Below are positions 1-8,187 of a stretch of DNA of 64,000 nucleotides, piece after piece (within the stretch, counting starts at the first letter, position 1; each line of letters begins with the position of its first letter). The DNA is taken from contig JADZCD010000037.1 in the NCBI GenBank assembly GCA_020851735.1, positions 62,001 through 126,000 on the forward strand, written 5' to 3'. The notes below the pieces were generated by a model. It did not search any database, was not told the origin of the DNA, and was given only the letters and a program-made list of their open reading frames with translations. Position numbers and translations under genes: made by a program. This DNA comes from Phycisphaeraceae bacterium (GTDB lineage: Bacteria; Planctomycetota; Phycisphaerae; Phycisphaerales; Phycisphaeraceae).

Positions 1-954
1 CATCACCGCCACCTTGATGGGTATATCAATATGCTCCGCCAGTTTCTTGCGCACTTCCTGCACCAGCTTGAACAAGTCCACTTGAATCCGCCCGCACGTC
101 GGACAGGCGATCAGCTCCGCGCCCTTGCGCGTGCGCAGGTGCAGAATGTAAAGCAATTCCAGCCCGTCCTGCACTTCGTACACCGGATCGTTGGCATAGC
201 TGATGCGGATGGTGTCGCCGATCCCGGATGCCAAAAGGTGCCCCAGCGGCACCACGGAACGAATGGTCCCCGTTTCCTTCGGGCCCGCGTGCGTCACGCC
301 CAGGTGCAGCGGGTACTCAAAACGCTTGCTGATTTCGGTATACGCGTCGATCACCACCAGCGGGTCGATGCTCTTGGCGCTGATGACAATGTCGTGGAAA
401 TCGCGCTCGTGGAAAATCTCCAGATATTCCTCGAGCTTGGCGATCATGATGGCCAACAGGTGCCCGCGGGGATTGTCGCTGAACACCCCGCCCAGCTCCT
501 TGAGCCGCTTCTGCTTGTCGCGGCGCTCGACGATCGAGCCTTCATTGACGCCGATGCGAATCGGCAACCCCCGCTCCTTGCAGGCGTCGATAACCTTGGC
601 CACCTGATCCTTGTCGCTGATGTTGCCCGGATTAAGCCGAATCTTGTGCACGCCGGCCTCAATCGCCTCCAGAGCCCGCTGAAAGTGAAAATGCACGTCC
701 GCGACGATCGGCACGTTCACCTGCGGAAGTATTTCCCGCAGGGCGTCAGTGTCCTTTTTCTCCGGCACCGCCACGCGCACCATATCCGCCCCCGCCGCCG
801 CCAGCTTGTGGATCTCGGCCACGCATTTATCGATCTCGTAGGTGTAGCCCGCCGTCATCGTCTGCACGGACACCGGCCCATCCCCGCCGATCCGCACCTT
901 GCCCACCCGATCGTCGCCCACCACCACTTGTCGCGTCGGTCGCCGTTGCTGCAT
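1..954 (-). CDS. ispG: 4-hydroxy-3-methylbut-2-enyl diphosphate synthase IspG (GcpE), 3' end cut by window edge
   Basis: The frame is open from an ATG at 954 to the window edge, giving the first 318 residues. IspG reduces methylerythritol cyclodiphosphate to HMBPP, the penultimate step of the DOXP isoprenoid pathway, using a 4Fe-4S cluster. The translation starts MQQRRPTRQVVVGDDRVGKV and contains the family signatures GGDGPVSVQTMT, VPIVADVHFHF and HKIRLNPGNI. A CPTCGR motif near residue 283 supplies the first two cluster cysteines; the rest of the C-terminal domain lies outside the window. It is divergent from manA. ispE lies about 55 kb away, so the pathway genes are dispersed. The identification is firm. 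Confidence 0.95.
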   Translation of the reverse strand, partial: MQQRRPTRQVVVGDDRVGKVRIGGDGPVSVQTMTAGYTYEIDKCVAEIHKLAAAGADMVRVAVPEKKDTDALREILPQVNVPIVADVHFHFQRALEAIEAGVHKIRLNPGNISDKDQVAKVIDACKERGLPIRIGVNEGSIVERRDKQKRLKELGGVFSDNPRGHLLAIMIAKLEEYLEIFHERDFHDIVISAKSIDPLVVIDAYTEISKRFEYPLHLGVTHAGPKETGTIRSVVPLGHLLASGIGDTIRISYANDPVYEVQDGLELLYILHLRTRKGAELIACPTCGRIQVDLFKLVQEVRKKLAEHIDIPIKVAVM

Positions 955-1141
955 GACCTGTTTCCCTGGCTGATAAGCCGCTGCACGCCTAGTAAGGATT
1001 GATTCGAACAGCCAAGTATAGCTTCCTTCCGCCCGGTTGGGCCAAGGCGGCGCTGGCGTCGGCGGCGTCAGGCATTAACATAGCCAACCTTAATGGGTTC
1101 GATGCCTTCCCCCCTGCCTCTTACTAACTCAAGATCCCACC

Positions 1142-2197
1142 ATGACGTCCAATTCCACCGCCGTGTATCCGCTTAAGTTTAAGCCCATCTACAAAGAGAA
1201 GGTCTGGGGCGGCCGCACCCTGACCCGCATCGGCCGATCACTGCCCGGCGATCAAACAGCCAAGATCGGCGAATCCTGGGAGCTGGCGGACCTGTCCAGC
1301 ACCTCCCAGTCCGGCGGCGGCGGCGGCCAAGAGCGCTCGGTCATCGCCAACGGCCCGCTGGCCGGCCAAACGTTGCACCAAGCCATGGCGGCCCTGGGCC
1401 AGAGACTGCTTGGCAACCTTAAGACCACGCCCACGGGGAACTTTCCCCTGCTGGTAAAATATCTCGACGCCCGCGAGCACCTGTCCGTGCAGGTCCACCC
1501 CAGCCCCGCTTACGCCGCCAGTCACCCCGAGGCGCACCTAAAAAGCGAAGCCTGGTACATCGTCGAGGCTGACCCGGGCGCCGCGATCTACAAAGGCATT
1601 CAACCCGGCGTCACGCCCCAGCAGTTCCGCCAAGCCCTGGCCGCCAACACCGTGGAAGCCGTGGAGCCCTTGATGATTAAAGTCCCCGTCAAGCCGGGCG
1701 ATTGTCATTATCTGCCCAGCGGCACCTGCCACGCCTTAGGCGCGGGCCTCTTGGTCGCCGAAGTGCAAACCCCCAGCGACACCACCTTCCGCGTGTTTGA
1801 TTGGGGCCGCCAAGGGCGCGAATTGCACGTCGAACAGGCCATGGCCAACATCGACTTCGGCCCTGCCCAGACCGGCAAGTACGAAAAACGCTCCCACATC
1901 GCCGGGCACTTCACCACCGTCAGCCGGCTGGTGACCTGTGACTTTTTCCGCATCGAAAAAATCCGCATGTCCGAAAGCTACGAGCAGGAAATCCCCTACC
2001 ACGAGCCAGCCGTGTGGATGGTGCTCCAAGGCAAGGGCCAGATCACCCAAACCGGCGGCGCCCCGGCCGTGGATTTTGCCCGCGGCGAAACGCTGCTGGT
2101 TCCCGCCGGCATGCAGGATGCCCGGGTGAAGCTTCTTGAGGACACCGTCTGGCTGGAAGCCACCTTCCCCCAGGCGCTGCCCGCGCAGATCGCGTAG
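1142..2197 (+). CDS. manA: Mannose-6-phosphate isomerase, class I
   Basis: A 351-residue type I phosphomannose isomerase, interconverting fructose-6-P and mannose-6-P with one zinc and so feeding GDP-mannose and surface glycan synthesis. The cupin core is visible: LSVQVHPSPAYA gives the QVH metal ligands, SEAWYIVEADPGA the conserved Glu, and HALGAGLLVAEVQTPSDTT followed by FRVFDWGR is the class I signature. A glycine stretch (SGGGGG) near residue 60 is a local insertion. Length matches the short Bacillus-type enzymes. It is a single gene divergent from ispG, with about 190 bp between the two starts. Its product could serve the glycan cluster at 8-14 kb, but that is inference. Confidence 0.93.
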   Translation: MTSNSTAVYPLKFKPIYKEKVWGGRTLTRIGRSLPGDQTAKIGESWELADLSSTSQSGGGGGQERSVIANGPLAGQTLHQAMAALGQRLLGNLKTTPTGNFPLLVKYLDAREHLSVQVHPSPAYAASHPEAHLKSEAWYIVEADPGAAIYKGIQPGVTPQQFRQALAANTVEAVEPLMIKVPVKPGDCHYLPSGTCHALGAGLLVAEVQTPSDTTFRVFDWGRQGRELHVEQAMANIDFGPAQTGKYEKRSHIAGHFTTVSRLVTCDFFRIEKIRMSESYEQEIPYHEPAVWMVLQGKGQITQTGGAPAVDFARGETLLVPAGMQDARVKLLEDTVWLEATFPQALPAQIA

Positions 2198-2339
2198 GCA
2201 CGTCCTCCGCCCATATCAGCGAAGGGCTGGGGCGACTGACTTTTACCCCATAAGCATTTACATGCCTGGCTGTGTCGCGCCCAGAACCATAAGACCTCGG
2301 CTCTAACCTCCTGCGGGACACTTGCCGTGCACCGACCAG

Positions 2340-2360
2340 TTTGCCGTTGACAACGGCAAA
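2340..2360. promoter_or_regulatory. Perfect 10-bp inverted repeat over the -35 of the thioredoxin operon
   Basis: TTTGCCGTTG, one base A, then CAACGGCAAA. The right arm overlaps the -35 hexamer TTGACA (2347-2352). Its position suits an operator for a second regulator, but the binder is unknown. The symmetry is directly visible; the function is inferred. Confidence 0.5.
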
Positions 2361-2375
2361 GGCCTCAATTACAAT
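2347..2375 (+). promoter_or_regulatory. Sigma70-like promoter of the thioredoxin/permease operon
   Basis: TTGACA at 2347-2352, a 17-bp spacer, and TACAAT at 2370-2375, which is close to consensus. It would start transcription near 2382 and give a leader of about 86 nt before the thioredoxin start at 2468. Confidence 0.75.
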
Positions 2376-2390
2376 TCGTCATTTGTCGAA
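2375..2390. promoter_or_regulatory. ArsR-type operator, copy 1
   Basis: TTCGTCATTTGTCGAA begins on the last base of the -10 element. It matches the operator before arsR (5262-5277) at 11 of 16 positions, including both outer arms TTCGT and CGAA, and has the same spacing from the promoter. TTCGTTA-type half-sites are known for ArsR repressors. Repression by the ArsR of this window is inferred. Confidence 0.65.
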
Positions 2391-2467
2391 ATATAGTAGT
2401 GGGATGATCGCCCCTTCCGGTTGCCGACCATCACGAACCTCGGCTCGTTCGCTTTAAGGATCTCGCC

Positions 2468-2701
2468 ATGAAAAAACTGCAAATCCTCGGCACCGGCTGC
2501 CCCAAGTGCCAGCAGTTGGCAGAACATACCCAAGCCGCCGCCGATGCTCTCGGGCTCGAATACAAGATCGAGAAGATCACGCAAATTGACCAAATCATGA
2601 AAATGGGCGTGATGTGGACGCCGGCCCTGGCGGTGGATGGCGTGGTGAAGGTGTCAGGCAAAGTTCCCGACGTGAATACGATCATGGCCCTGCTCAAGTA
2701 A
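2468..2701 (+). CDS. Small thioredoxin-fold protein (CPKC redox-active disulfide protein)
   Basis: A 77-residue cytoplasmic protein of the thioredoxin_3 / redox-active disulfide protein 2 family. The N-terminus MKKLQILGTGCPKC holds the active-site pair Cys11-X2-Cys14, and the cis-Pro region reads WTPALAVDG. No signal peptide or membrane segment is present. Such proteins are often encoded beside ArsP-type permeases and ArsR regulators. It is the first gene of a four-gene operon, 9 nt ahead of the next start, behind the promoter and ArsR-type operator at 2347-2390. A role in reducing arsenic-thiol species or recharging the membrane thiol proteins downstream is inferred; the reductant is not known. 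Confidence 0.85.
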   Translation: MKKLQILGTGCPKCQQLAEHTQAAADALGLEYKIEKITQIDQIMKMGVMWTPALAVDGVVKVSGKVPDVNTIMALLK

Positions 2702-2710
2702 GGAGCCGTT

Positions 2711-3181
2711 ATGAAGACGTATCAGAAAATCGGCATCGTGGTCATTCTGCTGACGATCGTCACGGCGGTCATCGTCGCTAAGAATCAACAGAAATCCTCC
2801 GTCATAGCGTCCCCTTCCATAGTCGCGCCTCTTACACCTCCCTCAAATTCCAACCCGGAATCTCTCCCCGCATCCACGCCGTTGCCCCGCTTGGTCGATT
2901 TAGGCGCCAGCCGCTGCACCCCCTGCAAAATGATGGCTCCGATCCTCGAAGAGCTCAAGCGTGAGCTAACGGGCAAGCTTGACGTTCAGTTCATTGACGT
3001 ATGGCAGAATCCAGAGGCTGGCAGGCAATACGGCATACACATGATCCCGACACAAATTTTCTACGATGCTTCCGGCAAGGAACTGGCTCGCCACGAAGGC
3101 TTTATCTCCAGGCAAGACATCCTGAACCGATGGGCCGCCCTGGGCGTGTCCCTGGTCGAGCCTGCGCCTCCAGGAAAGTAA
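2711..3181 (+). CDS. Membrane-anchored thioredoxin-like protein
   Basis: A 156-residue protein with an N-terminal membrane segment (about residues 7-23), a Pro/Ser-rich linker (about 33-60) and a thioredoxin domain facing the periplasm. The redox motif is CTPC (Cys69, Cys72) and the cis-Pro loop reads HMIPTQIFYD, as in TrxA/TlpA-type proteins. The start follows a GGAG ribosome site just after the previous stop. The next gene, ccdA-like, begins 3 nt downstream, so a CcdA-to-thioredoxin electron relay across the membrane is the simplest reading. It lacks the extra heme-handling features of ResA/CcmG, and cytochrome c maturation genes are absent here. The neighbours suggest arsenic or thiol chemistry, but that is inference. 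Confidence 0.85.
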   Translation: MKTYQKIGIVVILLTIVTAVIVAKNQQKSSVIASPSIVAPLTPPSNSNPESLPASTPLPRLVDLGASRCTPCKMMAPILEELKRELTGKLDVQFIDVWQNPEAGRQYGIHMIPTQIFYDASGKELARHEGFISRQDILNRWAALGVSLVEPAPPGK

Positions 3182-3184
3182 GGC

Positions 3185-3883
3185 ATGGAACATCTATTCA
3201 CCACCCTCACCCGGGCAGTTGAATCAGGCTCGATTCTTGCCCTGGCCGCCGCCGCCATCTGGGGTGTGCTCAGCATCGTGCTAAGTCCTTGTCATCTGGC
3301 CAGCATTCCGCTGATTGTCGGATTCGTCAACGGCCAGGGACGGGTCAGCACCTGGCGGGCCTTCTCTCTCTCTTCGCTGTTCGCTTTGGGCATACTGATC
3401 ACCATCGCCATGATTGGCGCTGTGACCGCCGCGGCCGGACGATTGATGGGTGATCTGGGCCCCTATGCGAACTACGTGGTCGCGGCCATCTTTTTTTGGG
3501 TCGGCTTGCACTTGCTGGGGGTGATTTCACTGCCCTGGAACGGACCGGGACAAGTCAACTTTCAGCGCCGGGGCTTACTTGCCGCGTGGCTATTGGGGCT
3601 GATTTTCGGAACGGCTTTGGGGCCATGCACTTTCGCCTACCTGGCTCCGATGCTGGCGGTTTCATTCCAGGTTGCCGGCAGTCGCCCTGTCTTTGCCGTT
3701 CTACTCCTGGCTCTCTATGGCGTGGGGCATTGCGCCGTGATTGTTGCCGCCGGGACTTGTACCGAGTTGATTCAACACTACCTCAACTGGAACGAACGTT
3801 CGCAGGGCGGAGCTGTCCTGCGCCGCGTGTGCGGCGTACTGGTGCTCAGCGGCGGGGTGTATCTGATTTACATCACCCCGTGA
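3185..3883 (+). CDS. CcdA-family transmembrane thiol-disulfide transporter
   Basis: A 232-residue polytopic protein with about six hydrophobic segments. Two pseudo-symmetric cysteine motifs, LSPCHLAS (Cys36) and LGPCTFAY (Cys148), are the CcdA/DsbD hallmark: they form the disulfide that carries reducing equivalents from cytoplasmic thioredoxin to periplasmic partners. A small thioredoxin and a membrane-anchored thioredoxin lie directly upstream, so the operon encodes a plausible complete relay. The gap to the preceding stop is 3 nt, suggesting translational coupling. It is followed after 40 nt by an ArsP-type permease. CcdA-fold transporters also occur in organoarsenical operons, so a transport role is an alternative I cannot exclude. 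Confidence 0.85.
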   Translation: MEHLFTTLTRAVESGSILALAAAAIWGVLSIVLSPCHLASIPLIVGFVNGQGRVSTWRAFSLSSLFALGILITIAMIGAVTAAAGRLMGDLGPYANYVVAAIFFWVGLHLLGVISLPWNGPGQVNFQRRGLLAAWLLGLIFGTALGPCTFAYLAPMLAVSFQVAGSRPVFAVLLLALYGVGHCAVIVAAGTCTELIQHYLNWNERSQGGAVLRRVCGVLVLSGGVYLIYITP

Positions 3884-3923
3884 CACACTTCTTTGGCCAC
3901 CGGCTCCGGAAGGGAATCTGCGC

Positions 3924-5222
3924 ATGGAATGGAAACGCGAAGGCCAATCGTTAGCCTGGATCATTGTCGCCTTTGCCGCGTTTTTCTGGTTGCCGGTAGG
4001 GGAACCGCGCTTTGACCAGGGCCTCATTGAAGCGTTGGAGCTGACCAAGTGGTATACGCGTGAACACGTCATACTCTGCCTGATTCCCGCATTCTTCATC
4101 GCCGGCGCCATCAGCGTGTTCGTCAGTCAGAATTCGGTCATGAAGTATCTAGGCGCCCGGGCCCCCAAGGCCGTGGCCTACGGCGTGGCATCGGTCAGCG
4201 GCACCATCCTGGCGGTCTGTTCCTGCACGGTGTTGCCTTTGTTCGCGGGCATCTGGCGCATGGGCGCGGGTTTAGGGCCGGCCACCGCGTTTCTTTATTC
4301 CGGGCCGGCCATCAACGTGCTGGCCATCGTGCTGACCGCCCGCATCCTGGGCCTGGAGTTGGGGATCGCCCGCGCCTTGGGCGCGGTGGTCTTCAGTGTC
4401 GTCATCGGCCTGGCCATGCACCTGATCTACCGGCGCGAGGAGCAAATCAAACTCCAGGAACAGCTGCATTTGCCCGAACCGCAAGCGACTCGCCCGCTCT
4501 GGAAAACGCTTCTCTACTTCGCCGCCATGATCGGGATTCTGATATTCGCCAATTGGGGCAAGCCTGCCGAGACCACCGGACTTTGGGCCGAGATTTTCGC
4601 CCTTAGATGGTGGTTCACGTCGGCCTTCGCCGTGGGGCTCGCCTTGACGTTGTCCCTGTGGTTTGGCTTGGCGTGGCGAAAACTGACCGCCGTGGGCCTT
4701 ATCACCGCGGCCTTGGCAATCATGTTTCCCCACGAACCGATGATCGCGTTTTTGACCGCGGCGGTGGGACTCTCCCTGCTGACGGCCGCGCACCAAGGCG
4801 AGGCAGGTCAGTGGTTTGCCTCCACCTGGACCTTCGCAAAACAAATTCTGCCCCTCTTGCTCGTCGGCGTCCTGGTGTCCGGATTTCTGTTGGGCCGACC
4901 CGGCCACGAGGGAGTGATTCCCAGCACCTGGATCCAATGGGCCGTCGGCGGCAATTCCCCGCGCGCGAATTTCTGCGCCGCTCTCGTTGGCGCGTTCATG
5001 TACTTTGCCACTCTTACCGAAGTGCCGATCCTTCAGGGGCTGATCGGCTCGGGCATGGGCAAGGGCCCGGCGTTGGCCCTGCTGCTGGCGGGCCCGGCAT
5101 TGTCGTTGCCGAGCATGCTGGTGCTGCGCTCGATCATGGGAATCCAAAAAACGGTCGTCTATTGTGCTCTTGTCGTCATCATGGCCACCCTCAGCGGCTT
5201 GGTCTACGGAGCGTGGTGGTGA
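3924..5222 (+). CDS. Permease of the ArsP / PF03773 family
   Basis: A 432-residue inner-membrane permease with eight or more hydrophobic segments. The family core is clear: a motif around residues 90-110 containing CSC (Cys99, Cys101) followed by TVLPLFAGIWRMGAGLG and then FLYSGPAINVLAIVL, with a pseudo-repeat near the C-terminus (FATLTEVPILQGLIGSGMG). In this family ArsP exports trivalent organoarsenicals; other members are of unknown substrate. Its placement behind thioredoxin and CcdA genes and just before arsR, together with arsM in the next operon, favours efflux of methylated or thiol-bound arsenic. That substrate is inferred. No terminator separates it from the arsR promoter 12 nt downstream. 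Confidence 0.85.
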   Translation: MEWKREGQSLAWIIVAFAAFFWLPVGEPRFDQGLIEALELTKWYTREHVILCLIPAFFIAGAISVFVSQNSVMKYLGARAPKAVAYGVASVSGTILAVCSCTVLPLFAGIWRMGAGLGPATAFLYSGPAINVLAIVLTARILGLELGIARALGAVVFSVVIGLAMHLIYRREEQIKLQEQLHLPEPQATRPLWKTLLYFAAMIGILIFANWGKPAETTGLWAEIFALRWWFTSAFAVGLALTLSLWFGLAWRKLTAVGLITAALAIMFPHEPMIAFLTAAVGLSLLTAAHQGEAGQWFASTWTFAKQILPLLLVGVLVSGFLLGRPGHEGVIPSTWIQWAVGGNSPRANFCAALVGAFMYFATLTEVPILQGLIGSGMGKGPALALLLAGPALSLPSMLVLRSIMGIQKTVVYCALVVIMATLSGLVYGAWW

Positions 5223-5233
5223 TCCGCAGGCTG

Positions 5234-5262
5234 TTGACTTTGAAAATGGCCCTGGATATACT
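5234..5262 (+). promoter_or_regulatory. Sigma70-like promoter of arsR-arsC-arsM-acr3
   Basis: TTGACT at 5234-5239, a 17-bp spacer, and TATACT at 5257-5262. Transcription would begin near 5269, about 25 nt before the arsR ATG. Confidence 0.78.
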
Positions 5263-5277
5263 TCGTTAAATAACGAA
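5262..5277. promoter_or_regulatory. ArsR operator, copy 2 (perfect inverted repeat)
   Basis: TTCGTTA, AA, TAACGAA: a perfect 7-bp inverted repeat that starts on the last base of the -10 hexamer and covers the expected transcription start. TTCGTTA matches known ArsR half-sites. Autorepression of arsR is the expected function. Confidence 0.8.
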
Positions 5278-5293
5278 TTGTTGGAATACAAAA

Positions 5294-5659
5294 ATGAAAT
5301 CATTCCTGGCCATCACCAAGGCCCTAAGCGACGAAAGCCGCCTGCGCTCGCTCCTGGCCCTGCGCGAGGGGGAACTGTGCCTCTGTCAGATCATCGCCCT
5401 CCTGGGGCTTTCGCCCTCCACCGTCTCTAAGCACATGGACATCCTCCACCAGGCCGGCCTGGTGCAACGTCGCAAGGAAGGAAGGTGGCACCACTTTCGC
5501 CTTTCCGGGCGCGAAGGCACGCCGGCAGTCCGCCAGGCCACGCGCTGGGTGATGCAGACCCTCGCCGATGAACCGACGATCGCCGCCGACACGCAAAAAC
5601 TCTGCTGCGTCCGCAAGCAGGACTTAGAGGAGGTCAGCGCGTGCTACCGCGCCAATTAA
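5294..5659 (+). CDS. arsR: ArsR-family metalloregulatory repressor
   Basis: A 121-residue winged-helix repressor. The metal-sensing motif ELCLCQI (Cys29, Cys31) matches the E. coli ArsR-type alpha-3 motif ELCVCDL. Helix-turn-helix residues follow in LSPSTVSKHMDILHQAGLV, and the wing in RRKEGRWHHFRL. Additional cysteines at 104, 105 and 117 near the C-terminus could complete a three-coordinate As(III) site. It should release DNA on binding arsenite or antimonite. A perfect operator overlaps its own promoter, and a related site lies before the thioredoxin operon. The stop codon lies inside arsC, so the two are translationally coupled. Confidence 0.95.
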   Translation: MKSFLAITKALSDESRLRSLLALREGELCLCQIIALLGLSPSTVSKHMDILHQAGLVQRRKEGRWHHFRLSGREGTPAVRQATRWVMQTLADEPTIAADTQKLCCVRKQDLEEVSACYRAN

Positions 5660-6111
5660 AAATCCTGTTTCTCTGTACGGGCAATTCCTGCCGCAGCCAG
5701 ATGGCTGAGGGTCTGGCGCGGTCCCTTAAATCCGACCTGCTCGAGCCTTACTCCGCGGGTATCGAAACCCATGGCCTAAATCCCCAGGCTGTGCAAGTCA
5801 TGGCCGAGATCGGCATCGACATCAGCAAGCAGCAGTCCAAGACCGTCGCTGCCGTGCGCGATGTGCCGTTTGACTACGTTGTCACCGTCTGTGGCCACGC
5901 CCACGAAACCTGCCCAACTTGGCTGGGAAACAAGGCCCAGGTGATTCACGTCGGATTCGACGACCCGCCCAAGCTGGCCCAAAACGCCCGCACCCCCGAA
6001 GAAGCGCTGAACCATTACCGAAAAGTCCGCGACGAAATCGCCGCCTTCGTGCGCTCCCTGCCGCAGGCGCTCACGCTTTCATCCGCCCACTTACGGAAGG
6101 AACAACCATGA
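5641..6111 (+). CDS. arsC: Arsenate reductase ArsC, low-molecular-weight phosphatase type (thioredoxin-linked)
   Basis: A 156-residue cytoplasmic enzyme that reduces arsenate to arsenite. The P-loop CTGNSCR (Cys12 to Arg18) and the relay pair Cys84 and Cys91 in VCGHAHETCP match the Staphylococcus-type mechanism, which needs thioredoxin for regeneration. The chosen start is GTG at 5641, overlapping the end of arsR by 19 nt; it places the catalytic Cys at the usual distance from the N-terminus. The stop overlaps the arsM start as ATGA. The small CPKC thioredoxin at 2468 is a possible reductant, though a housekeeping thioredoxin would also do. Confidence 0.94.
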   Translation: MLPRQLKILFLCTGNSCRSQMAEGLARSLKSDLLEPYSAGIETHGLNPQAVQVMAEIGIDISKQQSKTVAAVRDVPFDYVVTVCGHAHETCPTWLGNKAQVIHVGFDDPPKLAQNARTPEEALNHYRKVRDEIAAFVRSLPQALTLSSAHLRKEQP

Positions 6112-6992
6112 GTTGCTGCAATTCCAATCCATCCCCGTCCAAAGATTCCTCCCAAGCCGTGCGCGAAACCGTGCGGGCCGGCTACGCCCAGATCGCCCTG
6201 TCCGGCATGCTCAGCACCGCCACCACGCCCAAGGGTGGCGGGTGCTGTGGTTCCACGCAGTCTCCCTTAAGCGCCGACGACCTGGCCCGCCAAATCGGCT
6301 ATACGGCTGAGCAGATCCAAGATCTGCCCGAAGGCGCCAACATGGGCCTTTCCTGCGGCAATCCCACCGCCATCGCGAACCTAAAACCCGGGCAAGTCGT
6401 CCTGGACCTAGGCAGCGGCGGTGGATTCGACGTCTTCCTGGCCGGGCCGAAGGTCGGACCCTCCGGACGCGTCATCGGCGTGGACATGACCCCGGAAATG
6501 CTCGCCAAGGCCCGCCGCAACGTGGACGCCTATCGTCGCACCACCAGCCTGGACAACGTGGAGTTTCGCTTAGGCGAAATCGAACACCTGCCCGTGGCCG
6601 ACGCCAGCGTGGACGTGGTGATCTCTAATTGCGTCATCAACCTCTCGCCGGACAAGCCCCAGGTCTGGCGGGAAATCGCCCGCGTGCTCCGGCCCGGCGG
6701 AAAGGTGGCCGCCTCGGACATGGCTCTCCTGCGCCCGCTGCCCGAACAAATCAAAAAAATGGTCGAAGCGATGGTCGGCTGCATCGCCGGCGCGGTATTG
6801 GTGGCCGATTATCACCGCATGGTCGCCGCCGCCGGCTTAGTCAACATCGCCCTTCGCCCCAAGCCGCAATACGTCGCTGCCCTGACCAGCTTCAAGGACC
6901 CGCTCTACGCCAACATCGCCCAAAGCCTGCCGGCCGGCAGCACCATGGCGGATTTCGTCACCAGCCTGGACGTCATGGCCTCCAAGCCCTAA
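6108..6992 (+). CDS. arsM: Arsenite S-adenosylmethionine methyltransferase ArsM
   Basis: A 294-residue enzyme that methylates As(III) to mono-, di- and trimethyl forms. The SAM site is DLGSGGGFD (residues 100-108). The three conserved arsenic-binding cysteines are present: Cys83 in NMGLSCGNP, Cys175 in [12 protein letters not shown] and Cys225 in AMVGCIAGA. Extra cysteine pairs occur at the N-terminus (Cys3-Cys4) and in GGGCCG (Cys46-Cys47). The start ATG at 6108 overlaps the arsC stop and follows a GGAAGGAA ribosome site. Trivalent methylarsenicals are more toxic than arsenite, so the ArsP-type permease in the neighbouring operon is a logical partner. Confidence 0.95.
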   Translation: MSCCNSNPSPSKDSSQAVRETVRAGYAQIALSGMLSTATTPKGGGCCGSTQSPLSADDLARQIGYTAEQIQDLPEGANMGLSCGNPTAIANLKPGQVVLDLGSGGGFDVFLAGPKVGPSGRVIGVDMTPEMLAKARRNVDAYRRTTSLDNVEFRLGEIEHLPVADASVDVVISNCVINLSPDKPQVWREIARVLRPGGKVAASDMALLRPLPEQIKKMVEAMVGCIAGAVLVADYHRMVAAAGLVNIALRPKPQYVAALTSFKDPLYANIAQSLPAGSTMADFVTSLDVMASKP

Positions 6993-7009
6993 GCGAAACA
7001 GAGGTGAAT

Positions 7010-8098
7010 ATGCCCAGCATCGCCCGACAGCTCTCCTTCCTGGACCGCTTTCTGACTCTCTGGATCTTCCTGGCCATGGCCCTGGGCATCGGCTTGGGCT
7101 TTCTGTTTCCCCAAAGCCGGGATTTCATCCACCGCTTTGAATTCGGCGCCACCAACCTGCCCATCGCCGTCGGGCTGATCCTCATGATGTATCCGCCCCT
7201 GGCCAAAGTACGCTATGAGGAACTCGGCGACGTCTTCCGCAACGTCAAAATATTGGGCCTGTCCCTATTGCAGAACTGGGTCATCGGCCCGATTCTCATG
7301 TTCGCCCTGGCGGCGATTTTTCTGCATCAATACCCGGAGTTCATGATCGGGCTGATCATGATCGGCCTGGCCCGCTGCATCGCCATGGTGATCGTCTGGA
7401 ACGAACTGGCCTGCGGTGACAGCGAATACGCCGCGGGCCTGGTCGCCTTCAACAGCATTTTTCAGGTGCTCTTCTACAGCCTGTTTGCCTGGCTGTTCAT
7501 CAAAGTCATCCCCCCCGCTCTCGGCCTGTCCATGGGCGACGTGGATCTCTCCAAGATCACCATGGCCGGCATCGCCCAAAGCGTCTTTATCTACCTGGGC
7601 ATTCCGTTCCTGGCCGGCATGTTCACACGCTGGACGCTGATCCGCGCCCGCGGCCGCGAATGGTACGAAAAGCGCTTCATCCCCCGCATTTCTCCCCTGA
7701 CCCTGGCCGCCCTGCTCTTTACCATCGTGGCCATGTTCGTCATCCAGGGCGAAAAAATCATCCGCCAACCCTGGAACGTCCTGCTGATCGCCGTGCCGCT
7801 GCTGATCTATTTTGTGGTGATGTTTCTGATCAGCTTCTGGATGGGCAAAAAAGTCGGCGCGGACTACGCCCAGACCGCCACGATCTCCTTCACCGCCGCC
7901 AGCAACAACTTCGAACTGGCCATCGCCGTGGCCGTGGCGGTGTTCGGCATCGACCACGGGGCCGCCTTCGCCGCGGTTATCGGCCCGCTGGTGGAAGTGC
8001 CCGTCCTGATCGGCCTGGTCAATGTAGCCCTCTATTTTCAAAAGCGCTACTTCCATCCTTCGCCCGATCCCAGCCCCCTGCCTTCTCCCAAACCCTGA
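7010..8098 (+). CDS. acr3: Arsenite efflux transporter, ACR3 family
   Basis: A 362-residue, ten-helix inner-membrane antiporter that exports arsenite. It contains [20 protein letters not shown], in which Cys123 corresponds to the essential transmembrane cysteine of Acr3; the C-terminal part reads [19 protein letters not shown] ([19 protein letters not shown] in the translation). The ATG at 7010 follows an AGAGGTGA ribosome site 17 nt after arsM. The last residues ([12 protein letters not shown]) are low-complexity, and the TGA stop lies within a short tandem repeat starting at about 8096, so the tail may have been remodelled by repeat DNA. It is the last gene of the ars operon. Confidence 0.95.
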   Translation: MPSIARQLSFLDRFLTLWIFLAMALGIGLGFLFPQSRDFIHRFEFGATNLPIAVGLILMMYPPLAKVRYEELGDVFRNVKILGLSLLQNWVIGPILMFALAAIFLHQYPEFMIGLIMIGLARCIAMVIVWNELACGDSEYAAGLVAFNSIFQVLFYSLFAWLFIKVIPPALGLSMGDVDLSKITMAGIAQSVFIYLGIPFLAGMFTRWTLIRARGREWYEKRFIPRISPLTLAALLFTIVAMFVIQGEKIIRQPWNVLLIAVPLLIYFVVMFLISFWMGKKVGADYAQTATISFTAASNNFELAIAVAVAVFGIDHGAAFAAVIGPLVEVPVLIGLVNVALYFQKRYFHPSPDPSPLPSPKP

Positions 8099-8120
8099 CT
8101 CCTGACTCCCAACTCCTGCT
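8096..8120. repeat. Period-7 repeat touching the acr3 stop
   Basis: TGACTCC TGACTCC CAACTCC TGCTT: heptad units in the orientation opposite to the related arrays at 56325-56360 and 62106-62139. The first unit contains the acr3 TGA. Confidence 0.55.
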
Positions 8121-8187
8121 TAACCTCTGTAGCGATTATGCCGACGGTAAGGCTTAGGCAATCTCGCCGCCGCAAGGAAGATTCCCT

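Noticed and set aside
31..1002. Long open frame on the plus strand opposite ispG
   Set aside because: Its translation is His/Arg/Leu-rich with no domain, while the minus strand gives a clear IspG over the same bases.
3185..3883. Assignment as ArsG, the aromatic arsenical efflux permease
   Set aside because: The motif LSPCHLASIPLIVGF is closer to ordinary CcdA than to what I recall of ArsG, and the upstream thioredoxin lacks the ArsF-type motif. Mentioned only as an alternative.
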